Program-made: the position numbers and the translations under genes | Source: Akkermansia sp. | GTDB taxonomy: Bacteria; Verrucomicrobiota; Verrucomicrobiia; Verrucomicrobiales; Akkermansiaceae | Assembly: GCA_017435505.1 (NCBI GenBank) | Contig: JAFSEZ010000011.1 | Location: forward strand, 1 to 33,441 | Length of the DNA stretch: 33,441 bases | Direction of reading: 5' to 3' | Shown here: piece by piece, positions 19,501-24,841 of the stretch | How positions within the stretch are numbered: the stretch's first letter is position 1 | Layout: each line of letters begins with the position of its first letter | Notes under the pieces: model-generated | Told to the model about the DNA's origin: nothing | Seen by the model: only the letters and a program-made list of their open reading frames with translations | Databases searched by the model: none

Positions 19501-19694
19501 TGACCTCCCTCACCACCATCCTGGGGCTGCTTCCCCTCATCTGGGCCAAAGATCAACCCGGTGGCGAACTGCTCGCCCCGCTGGCCATTGTGCAGTTTGG
19601 CGGACTTGTCAGCGCCACCATCCTCAACCTGCTTGTCATGCCGGCCACCAGCAAGCTTTTCGCCCCCTGGATTACCCCGGCTGAGAAGCAATAA
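16554..19694 (+). CDS. HME-RND heavy metal efflux pump, CzcA/CusA family
   Basis: This is the inner-membrane proton-driven transporter of the tripartite system. The 1046-residue product has the RND layout: TM1 (about residues 10-30), a first periplasmic domain, TM2-6 (about 340-500), TM7 (about 540), a second periplasmic domain and TM8-12 (from about 865). PIDVFPELYVPRVTIQTEAGG after TM1 is typical of the family. TM4 holds GDVVDNAIVFVE with Asp402 and Asp405 as likely proton-relay residues. This differs from the Zn-type DFG...DGA and is closer to the VD-x-A pattern of Cu/Ag pumps, but the substrate cannot be settled. The ATG at 16554 overlaps the preceding stop by one base. A bidirectional-looking terminator follows. 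Confidence 0.9.
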   Translation: MMSHLIAFCLKNRITVILISLVLTAISALVVLGLPIDVFPELYVPRVTIQTEAGGLSAEEVEQYISIPLESAMSGTAGVKEVRSSSGNGLSFVWVDFDWGTDIYRARQIVSERLSTVRDALPDNVETEMAPIVSVTGEIMLIAITGDETADPLEVRRVAEFGLRNRLMAIPGVGQITVLGGRLPEYQVLYDPEKMRQAGIVLDDLKATVEAAQSSIPAGYLEDVAGQEMPVQQFTRAQTPEHLKRTLVPGHPSGVLRLEDVADVRIDGAPRRGNAGFKDSEAVILSVQKVPGANTLELTAQVDAAVQEFSRSQLPANMKLHADAYRQADFIQLSLENGRETLIVAAVVVMIVIVLTLLNVRTAIITLVSMPLSVLFGMALFPVFGLAVNIMTLGGLAVAVGDVVDNAIVFVEVAWRSLSRNAALPEEKRKSRYRVLMGAKNEVVSSISYSSVIIILVFVPVLLLSGLEGQFYRPLGISYMLALAASLLVAITIIPVLCMIFFKAGQKKNKNGDSFTSRLIKRMYAPILRFCMRWPKTVFGSLMLVTGASLWLASTYGTSFLPPFNEDCYTVFINTVPGTSLEETQRISRQVMAELGKLDGVKSVAQRTGRAENDEHAEPVSASEILVRVDLSKNQKIMRQQISDIIHGIPGTGGMIGFPIAHRISATLSGSNSEIAINIYGNELPQIRAAAKKAAEILSAMPEVADARANREVMVDTVCVDYNREILAAYNLSVAEAAEQVSAALNGLKMGEVIRNLDHWNIVLRLDPDLRTSVDDVRNLQLVAPGGKAVRLSDVAQVYRTEVTNLVLRDNTMRKAMISCNPAPDSNLGDLADACREKLDPVMHEMGCSVEYAGTIKSRESAAQRLYVTGGIVCVLIVLLLSSSLGSVRRAVVTLINIPLCLVGGIIAIFLASPDTITSIMQGGYTAPILSVSSIVGFVTVVGFAIRSGLILLNRYRDLERSGHSAEKAIFKGSLERVIPIMMTSLTTILGLLPLIWAKDQPGGELLAPLAIVQFGGLVSATILNLLVMPATSKLFAPWITPAEKQ

Positions 19695-19715
19695 GCTGCC
19701 CCCACATCATTATCG

Positions 19716-20996
19716 TCAATCCTCCCCCCTGCATCGCCCGCCCGGTGCAGGGGGCTTGGCTTCGTTTTGCTCGCGGATTTGATTGAGCCGTTGGCGGATT
19801 CCTTGGGCAATCTGTTGATATACGGGCGAGGGGAAGCGGGTGTGACAATCGCCTGTATAGGCTGCCAACTCTTTGTCTAGCTTGGTGACCATTTTGTTGA
19901 TTTCCTTGTTGACCAGGCGCGAAGAAAAACCGACTTTGTTTCCCAGCCGGAGCAGCTTGTTTCTGCTAATCCACTCAAAATGATTGAGCCCCTCAATTTT
20001 CATGGCAAGTTTTGCCGGTCGTTCCGGGTAGATGGTTGTGGATAATAAATCGTATGCGGGCGCAAGGCGTGCCCTCCCGTTGGTGTAGAGGATGGAGAAG
20101 TTTTTGGCATGAGCATCCCCATTGCCAATCAGAAAAATAAAAAGAATGCGCCGGAAAAATTCAATCACGTCACTTGCCGGTAATTCCATTTCCCGTATCA
20201 ATTGAAAGCATTGAGTGAGACGCGGGCCGCCCTCGGATTCATATTTTACTGATGGCTCAAATCCCAAAAGTTGGCAAAAATCTTCTTGGTGCAGCCGCTG
20301 CCACCCACTCTTTTCCATGCGGTCGTAATGCGTGGTGACATAGTAGGGAATACCTTTTACCTGAATGATATCACAATCCGCAGCGTTTAAGCCGCAGCGC
20401 AGCGCGAGCTTCATGCAGTAATATTCATTGTAGACACTTTCCGGGAATCGCTCAATGCCGGGCTTGATGATATGTGTGGATGGCGTGCCATACAGCGGGA
20501 TGGATATGCGGCCATTCTTGATGCAAGCGACTAATTTATCCTGTGCTCCCGCTCCGGAAATATGCACACCTTCTGCGCCCACATGCAAGGGGCGTGTGGG
20601 TAAACTCGTCAAAATCTCGTGCGCTTCGTCTTCCGTTAATTCCTTGTATCTTTCGCCGCTTTGCGCAAACGGCTCACGCTCGGGAGGAACCAGAGAAACA
20701 GCCCCGGCGCAATCTTCGCCTATTCGCTTCAGAAGAGCAAAGACATTTTCTGCTGAAATGCCCAAATATCGAGCTACTTTTACGCGCACCGCATCATCCG
20801 GAAGGAGATTGGAAAAGAACGACACAACCGGACCGCCGTTTATCTTTTCTTCTTGTAATGGTAGGGTGTAGGAAAGGGGGACCGCATCGTTTTGCTGTAG
20901 ATAGGCTGTTTCATACGCAAACGACAGCTTCCCCTTGTCCGAAAACAGGGAGCCCGCGTGCTTGCCGTGCAAATAGACGTGTAAGGTTTCCATCAT
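19716..20996 (-). CDS. hipA: HipA-type serine/threonine kinase toxin
   Basis: HipA toxins phosphorylate a target (glutamyl-tRNA synthetase in E. coli) and cause dormancy; HipB neutralises and represses. The 426-residue product is close to the usual 440. Visible are the N-terminal subdomain (PLSYTLPLQ, FFSNLLPDD), the ATP-binding SGAGAQDK (147-154) with HIIK (175-178), and the catalytic loop NGDAHAKNFS (292-301) with Asp294, followed by APAYDLLST (Asp316 as magnesium ligand). All key residues are intact, so it should be active. The start overlaps the hipB stop by 4 nt. The last 13 residues or so are Pro/Gly-rich and encoded by a hairpin that looks like the terminator of the convergent pump operon. 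Confidence 0.93.
   Translation of the reverse strand: MMETLHVYLHGKHAGSLFSDKGKLSFAYETAYLQQNDAVPLSYTLPLQEEKINGGPVVSFFSNLLPDDAVRVKVARYLGISAENVFALLKRIGEDCAGAVSLVPPEREPFAQSGERYKELTEDEAHEILTSLPTRPLHVGAEGVHISGAGAQDKLVACIKNGRISIPLYGTPSTHIIKPGIERFPESVYNEYYCMKLALRCGLNAADCDIIQVKGIPYYVTTHYDRMEKSGWQRLHQEDFCQLLGFEPSVKYESEGGPRLTQCFQLIREMELPASDVIEFFRRILFIFLIGNGDAHAKNFSILYTNGRARLAPAYDLLSTTIYPERPAKLAMKIEGLNHFEWISRNKLLRLGNKVGFSSRLVNKEINKMVTKLDKELAAYTGDCHTRFPSPVYQQIAQGIRQRLNQIREQNEAKPPAPGGRCRGED
19725..19754 (+). terminator. Terminator of the efflux operon lying inside the hipA 3' end
   Basis: CCCCCTGCA (19725-19733) pairs perfectly with TGCAGGGGG (19746-19754) around a 12-nt loop. On the plus strand CTTGGCTTCGTTTTG follows, a loose T-rich tail. 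It lies 31 nt after the pump stop codon and within the last hipA codons, so one stem serves two purposes. Confidence 0.65.
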
Positions 20997-21229
20997 TTAG
21001 CCTCCCAGCGATTCATCACATAGATGCCGTAGCCCAACGCTTCCACCACTTTGATCATTTTGTCTGCTTGGATGGTTTCTTTTCCGTGTTCCAGTTCTGA
21101 TACAAAGCGGGTGCCGGTGCCGGCGACACCTGCCAATTGCTCCTGAGAAATCCCCTGTGCTTTGCGCTCCTGGCGCACGAAGACCCCGATTTCTTTTGTG
21201 CTTCTCAATTTTCGATGCAATTTATTCAT
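20993..21229 (-). CDS. hipB: HipB-type XRE-family antitoxin and repressor
   Basis: The 78-residue product is a helix-turn-helix protein of the XRE/HipB type. Residues 13-65 hold the HTH (IGVFVRQERKAQGISQEQLA, then GTRFVSELEHGKETI), followed by a short beta-like segment ALGYGIYVMNRW, which is typical of HipB. It pairs with hipA by a 4-nt ATGA overlap. An in-frame ATG three codons upstream (21238) would give 81 residues and lie within operator 1. I keep the ATG at 21229 because it leaves the operator outside the coding region, but either is possible. Autoregulation through the two palindromes upstream is very likely. Confidence 0.88.
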   Translation of the reverse strand: MNKLHRKLRSTKEIGVFVRQERKAQGISQEQLAGVAGTGTRFVSELEHGKETIQADKMIKVVEALGYGIYVMNRWEAK

Positions 21230-21236
21230 TGATTTC

Positions 21237-21252
21237 ATTCCCGTTCGGGAAT
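21237..21252. promoter_or_regulatory. hipBA operator 1
   Basis: The 16-bp perfect palindrome ATTCCCGTTCGGGAAT (7-bp arms, TT centre) lies just upstream of the hipB start. The same core recurs in operator 2, centred 51 bp away, close to five helical turns. HipB proteins bind paired palindromes upstream of their own gene, so this is a strong operator candidate. Confidence 0.75.
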
Positions 21253-21280
21253 AAAACGAAGCAAAACGGGTGGGAGGAGC

Positions 21281-21310
21281 CATTTTCATTCCCGTTCGGG
21301 AATGAAAATG
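21281..21310. promoter_or_regulatory. hipBA operator 2, 30-bp palindrome
   Basis: Perfect 14-bp arms (CATTTTCATTCCCG and CGGGAATGAAAATG) surround a TT centre. The inner 16 bp equal operator 1. Binding at both could loop or stack HipB-HipA on the hipBA promoter between them; it is also upstream of the divergent response regulator. Confidence 0.75.
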
Positions 21311-21375
21311 CGGGTAAAAGGAGGGGGAAGGGGGCGGAGAAAGCGAAATGTGGCGAAATTGTAACATAAGCGGGC

Positions 21376-21404
21376 TTGCGTTTGGGCGGCGGTGGGAGTA
21401 GGAT
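21376..21404 (+). promoter_or_regulatory. Predicted promoter of the response regulator gene
   Basis: TTGCGT (21376-21381), a 17-nt spacer and TAGGAT (21399-21404). Transcription would start near 21411 and give a 68-nt leader that holds a small hairpin (GGCAGC/GCTGCT, about 21426-21441). A GGAG at 21446 is too far from the ATG to act as its ribosome site. Confidence 0.5.
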
Positions 21405-21478
21405 AAGAAAAAAAGGAAGAACCCCGGCAGCTTTGCTGCTGAAAAGGAGTGCATCTCTCTCCCCAAGCTGATAAGATA

Positions 21479-22189
21479 ATGGCCGTGCAGATTGTTATAG
21501 TAGAAGATGATGAGGATATTTCTGACTTGGTAGCCTTCAACCTGGAGCGCCAAGGCTGGAAGACACATCAGGTATACTCCGGGCCCGCAGGGTTGGAAAA
21601 AATACGTGCGCTTTGCCCCGATATGGTGATTCTGGATATCATGCTGCCCGGTCTGGATGGGCTGGGTATCTTTCGCGCCATGAAAGAGGCTGATACCACC
21701 AAGCGCATCCCCGTCCTCTTTCTTACTGCGCGAGCCCAGTTGGATGACCGCTTGGCGGGGCTGCAACTGGGGGCAGATGACTATATGACCAAGCCGTTCA
21801 GCCCCAAGGAACTGGTGCTGCGCGTGCGCAACATCCTCAGCCGCAGCAATGCGAGTGCGGCCCAACTCGTCATTCGCAAGGGCGGGCTCGTGTTGGATAA
21901 AAATACCCTCAATGCCTCCCTGTATGGCGAGGCGCTGGAGTTGACCACCGCAGAGTTCAAGCTGCTTTCCTACCTCATGGAGCGTGAAAATCGAGTACAG
22001 GACCGCTACGAGCTGCAAAAAGAGCTCTTTGGCTATGCGGATACGACCCAATCCCGCGCGCTGGATACCCACATCAAGCGCTTGCGCCAAAAATTGGGGG
22101 CCTATGCCACCTGTATCTGCACCGAACGCGGTGTGGGCTATTATTTCGCCTTGAATACGGATTCGGCTTCTCTTTCGGCATCAATGTGA
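21479..22189 (+). CDS. OmpR/PhoB-family DNA-binding response regulator
   Basis: The 236-residue product has a receiver domain (residues 1-120) with acidic pocket VEDDEDI, phospho-acceptor Asp in VILDIMLPGLDG, Thr in LFLTARA and Lys in DDYMTKPF, then a winged-helix domain (about 135-230: LTTAEFKLLSYLMERENRV, TQSRALDTHIKRLRQKLG, ERGVGYYF). It therefore acts as a phosphorylation-controlled transcription factor. No histidine kinase lies nearby, so it is an orphan here. The ATG at 21479 gives the standard receiver start. parB follows, but has its own promoter. Confidence 0.93.
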   Translation: MAVQIVIVEDDEDISDLVAFNLERQGWKTHQVYSGPAGLEKIRALCPDMVILDIMLPGLDGLGIFRAMKEADTTKRIPVLFLTARAQLDDRLAGLQLGADDYMTKPFSPKELVLRVRNILSRSNASAAQLVIRKGGLVLDKNTLNASLYGEALELTTAEFKLLSYLMERENRVQDRYELQKELFGYADTTQSRALDTHIKRLRQKLGAYATCICTERGVGYYFALNTDSASLSASM

Positions 22190-22227
22190 TGCCGCGTGCG
22201 GAACTTTCACATCCCAGCAAAAAATGG

Positions 22228-22256
22228 TTGCCTTTTAGGACAGAATGCGGTAGAAT
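22228..22256 (+). promoter_or_regulatory. Predicted promoter of parB
   Basis: TTGCCT (22228-22233), a 17-nt spacer and TAGAAT (22251-22256). The distance from the -10 box to the parB ATG is 13 nt, the same as for the small lipoprotein at 13217, so the predicted leader is about 7 nt and lacks a Shine-Dalgarno motif. Confidence 0.6.
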
Positions 22257-22269
22257 CCCCCGCACACTT

Positions 22270-23154
22270 ATGGCAAGGCAAGCATTAGGTAAAGGACTCG
22301 GCGCTCTCATCAAACGGAACGATGCTCGGAAAGAAGTTCCCGATACCACGGAGGTGGATTCGGATCGCGTGGTATTGGCTAATACTGAGGATATTCAGCC
22401 ATCGCCGTTCCAGCCGCGCCGCCATTTCAACGAGGAGCAAATTGCCGAGCTGGCCGATTCCATTCGCGAGCGCGGATTGGTGCAGCCTCTTGTTGTGCGC
22501 CGTGTGGATGGTAAGTTTGAGCTGATTGCCGGTGAGCGCCGCTTGCGTGCCGTGCGTTCCTTGGGCCTCAAGGAGGTGAAAGTGGTTGTTATGGAAGCCT
22601 CCGACCAAGAGGTGGCCGAGATTGCGCTCATTGAAAACCTGCAGCGCGAAGATCTTACCCCCTTGGAAGAAGCAGAGCAATACCGCCTGCTGCAAACCAA
22701 GTTCGGCATGAAGCAGGAAGTCATCGCTCGCCACGTAGGCAAATCCCGCACGGTGGTGGCCAACATGGTGCGCCTGTTGGATTTGGCCGAGCCCGTGCGC
22801 AACCTGTTGGAGAAGGGCGATATTACAGTAGGCCATGTCAAGGTGTTGTTGCAGCTTAAGGACGATGCGCAACAGGAAGATGCTGCTACCCGTGTGGCTC
22901 GCCAAGGACTGACTGTGCGCCAGACAGAGCAACTCGTGCGCTCCATCCTCAATCCTGCTCCCAAGCCCCAGCCGCAGGAGCAAGTCCTGCCTGAACCCTA
23001 TGCTCAGGTCTGCCGCCAACTTTCTTCCGATTTCGGCACACGCGTGAACATCTCCCTCAAGGGCAAGAGCAACGGCGTTATCGAAATTCCTTATGCCGGC
23101 CGAGATGAGCTGGTGCGTATCTTGCAGATGTTTGGGGTTGATGCCCCCCTCTGA
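22270..23154 (+). CDS. parB: ParB/Spo0J-family chromosome partitioning protein
   Basis: ParB is a CTP-dependent DNA clamp that loads at parS sites and works with ParA in chromosome segregation. The 294-residue product has the N-terminal ParB/Sulfiredoxin domain (ANTEDIQPSPFQPRRHF, then GLVQPLVVRRVDG), the CTP-binding GERRLRA motif, ENLQREDLTPLEEA, an HTH (KQEVIARHVGKSRTVVANMVRLL) and a C-terminal dimerisation segment (YAGRDELVRILQMFG). The start at 22270 (MARQALGKGLGALI) is the classical ParB start. No parA is adjacent and no parS-like palindrome was seen in the window. The stop overlaps the next ATG by one base. Confidence 0.93.
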   Translation: MARQALGKGLGALIKRNDARKEVPDTTEVDSDRVVLANTEDIQPSPFQPRRHFNEEQIAELADSIRERGLVQPLVVRRVDGKFELIAGERRLRAVRSLGLKEVKVVVMEASDQEVAEIALIENLQREDLTPLEEAEQYRLLQTKFGMKQEVIARHVGKSRTVVANMVRLLDLAEPVRNLLEKGDITVGHVKVLLQLKDDAQQEDAATRVARQGLTVRQTEQLVRSILNPAPKPQPQEQVLPEPYAQVCRQLSSDFGTRVNISLKGKSNGVIEIPYAGRDELVRILQMFGVDAPL

Positions 23155-24098
23155 TGGTGAAAAAATTGCTCGCAACGCTGTGCTGCAGTTTGCTGGTGCT
23201 GACCGCCTGCAAAGAAGACCCTCCGGCTTCTTCTCAACCGGAGCAGCAGGCGGTGCTTCCTGCTGAGCTTCAAGATACTGTCGAGTTGTCCGGCGATAAC
23301 GCATACGTGCATTGTGCTGCCCTTTGTTCATTGGGACCACGCCCCAGCAACTCCGTTGCCTACGAAAAGCAACTTGTCTATTTGAGCGAGTTTTTGCAAA
23401 AATTCGGCTGGCGTGTACGCCGGGAGTCGTTCACCCTCTCCAACGGCATGCTGATGACCAACCTGCATGCCGAATTCGGAGAAGAATCCGCCACGGCTCG
23501 CCCCATTCTTGTAAGTTGCCATATTGATACCAAGCGGGGAATACGTAATTTTGTGGGGGCAGATGACGGCGCGAGTGCAGCCGCCCTTATGCTGGAGCTG
23601 GCGCGCGTGCTGGCCGCCAAACCGGAACTGGCGGCCAAGGTGGAATTCGTGTTTTTCGATGGTGAGGAAGCCTTTGCCTCTCGCATGAGTGAGACCGATG
23701 GCATGTATGGCTCTCGCTACGATGTGATGCGTCGCAAGGGTAATCTTCCCGACTGGCAAATTAATCTTGATATGGTGGGTGGCCGCAACAAAATGATTGC
23801 TGTGCCTATTCTTGACACAGATTCCCGCCTCATGCAGCTTTATACCGAGGGCGTGGATAAACTGGGGCTTTCGCACGAACGCTGGACGCTCTATCCCGGT
23901 TCCTATCTGGACGACCACCAGCCCTTTGTGCGAGCCGGTGTCCCCTCTATTAATCTGATTGCGTATTTCATGGACGGCAATTGGTGGCACACCTCGCGGG
24001 ATGACATGAGCCGCATTTGCCCTCATTCTCTCGCAGAATCAGGGCGCATGGTTCTTTATCTCTTGGATTGCTTGGATAAAGAAGGCTCGCAGCCTTAA
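23154..24098 (+). CDS. Glutaminyl-peptide cyclotransferase-like zinc lipoprotein (M28 family)
   Basis: This enzyme type turns N-terminal Gln into pyroglutamate; the fold is that of M28 aminopeptidases. The 314-residue product has lipobox LTAC (Cys19). Metal and catalytic positions are present: CHID (His123), VGADDGAS (Asp137/138), FFDGEEAF (Glu171/172), NLDMVG (Asp206), and YLDDHQPFVRAGVP with WWHTSRDD (His279). The DDH-x-PF and WHT-x-DD pairs are more typical of glutaminyl cyclases than of plain aminopeptidases. It overlaps the parB stop by one base and converges on the rlpA-like gene with a 4-nt 3' overlap. An M28 aminopeptidase remains possible. Confidence 0.82.
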   Translation: MVKKLLATLCCSLLVLTACKEDPPASSQPEQQAVLPAELQDTVELSGDNAYVHCAALCSLGPRPSNSVAYEKQLVYLSEFLQKFGWRVRRESFTLSNGMLMTNLHAEFGEESATARPILVSCHIDTKRGIRNFVGADDGASAAALMLELARVLAAKPELAAKVEFVFFDGEEAFASRMSETDGMYGSRYDVMRRKGNLPDWQINLDMVGGRNKMIAVPILDTDSRLMQLYTEGVDKLGLSHERWTLYPGSYLDDHQPFVRAGVPSINLIAYFMDGNWWHTSRDDMSRICPHSLAESGRMVLYLLDCLDKEGSQP

Positions 24099-24619
24099 TC
24101 TTTCTGGCGCCGGTTGGGCCCATCGCCCACGGAAACGGTCTCCACCTTTACTTGGAGTACACCCCAGCGGTGAAACCCGATTGCCTTTGCCACAGCAGGG
24201 CTGATATCAATGATACGGCGGCGGTGGAAAGGCCCACGATCGTTGACACGCACTAGGCAACTTTTACCGTTTTCCAAATTGGTAACACGCACTTGGCAGG
24301 GCAGCGGCAAGGTGCGGTGGGCGGCATACATGCCCCGCAAGCGCTCACCCAGTGCACCGATGGTGTTGTTGCCGTTGTACAGAGAGGCCTCGCCCGTTTC
24401 GCAATATTGCAGCGCTTCCTGCACACCCATGGGGCGGTATCGCTTGCCCCCAACGGTGTACGGAGACCTTTTGAGCTTGGGTTCGGGGCGGGAATCCGAC
24501 TGAGTGGTGTTGCCGGGTTGTTTTTTGCTGCTTTTCCATGAGCAACTTGTCCCCAGCAGAAGAAAGCCTCCTGCTGCCAGCACCATGAGCGTTCGATACC
24601 AACTGTTCACGTAGGACAT
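24095..24619 (-). CDS. rlpA: RlpA-like septal/cell-wall lipoprotein (double-psi beta-barrel)
   Basis: RlpA proteins are outer-membrane lipoproteins that act on denuded peptidoglycan. A signal segment ends in lipobox GTSC. The DPBB domain follows, with GEASLYNG, the RVTNLENGKSCLVRVNDRGPF stretch in outline, and RIIDISPAVAKAIG. The RVNDRGPF and D-x-S pair match the active-site area (Asp and the RVNDRGP loop). No SPOR domain follows. The start is uncertain: the ATG at 24619 overlaps a good -10 box, so an in-frame GTG at 24610 or ATG at 24586 may be the true start; I list the ATG at 24619 because the promoter is only predicted. The gene probably once followed the PDZ gene directly, before the inserted segment. 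Confidence 0.8.
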   Translation of the reverse strand: MSYVNSWYRTLMVLAAGGFLLLGTSCSWKSSKKQPGNTTQSDSRPEPKLKRSPYTVGGKRYRPMGVQEALQYCETGEASLYNGNNTIGALGERLRGMYAAHRTLPLPCQVRVTNLENGKSCLVRVNDRGPFHRRRIIDISPAVAKAIGFHRWGVLQVKVETVSVGDGPNRRQKD

Positions 24620-24646
24620 TCTACCAAATAGGGTCGATAAAAACAA
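24618..24646 (-). promoter_or_regulatory. Predicted promoter of the rlpA-like gene
   Basis: Read on the minus strand: TTGTTT (24646-24641), a 17-nt spacer and TAGAAT (24623-24618). Transcription would start near 24611, one base before an in-frame GTG at 24610. Confidence 0.5.
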
Positions 24647-24713
24647 CCTGTTAGTGAATGCTGTCACCATTTTGGTCGTTGAGACCGACCATGCGCGTCC
24701 TGGGCAAGCTTAG

Positions 24714-24768
24714 CGCAGCTCTTGCAGGCGGCGCAGCAATTCCGGGGGCAGCGCCGCGCGGTCTTCCG
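24714..24768. repeat. 55-bp direct repeat, left copy (flank of inserted segment)
   Basis: This stretch is identical over 55 bp to 27206-27260, the 3' end of the PDZ gene, in the same orientation. Beside it, TTA at 24710-24712 restores a stop codon, and the last Arg codon is CGC here versus CGG in the right copy. It is therefore the original 3' end of the PDZ gene left behind by an insertion, or a duplicate made by it. Confidence 0.9.
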
Positions 24769-24841
24769 TCGAGCGCGCAAGTGTATTCATCCAAGGCTAT
24801 TTCTGTTTCAAAAACGTGGTTTTCGTTGATAATGGAAAGGG

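Noticed and set aside
21230..22090. Long N-terminal extension of hipB to 365 residues
   Set aside because: The extra part is opposite the response regulator gene and crosses both operators; HipB proteins are about 80-90 residues.
22190..22269. Upstream start of parB at 22186
   Set aside because: It would place the -35 and -10 boxes inside the coding region, overlap the regulator stop and add residues unlike any ParB start.
24673..24691. Hairpin TGGTCG/CGACCA as terminator of the PDZ gene or of a plus-strand transcript
   Set aside because: The 6-bp stem has no T tract on either strand, so it was not listed as a terminator.
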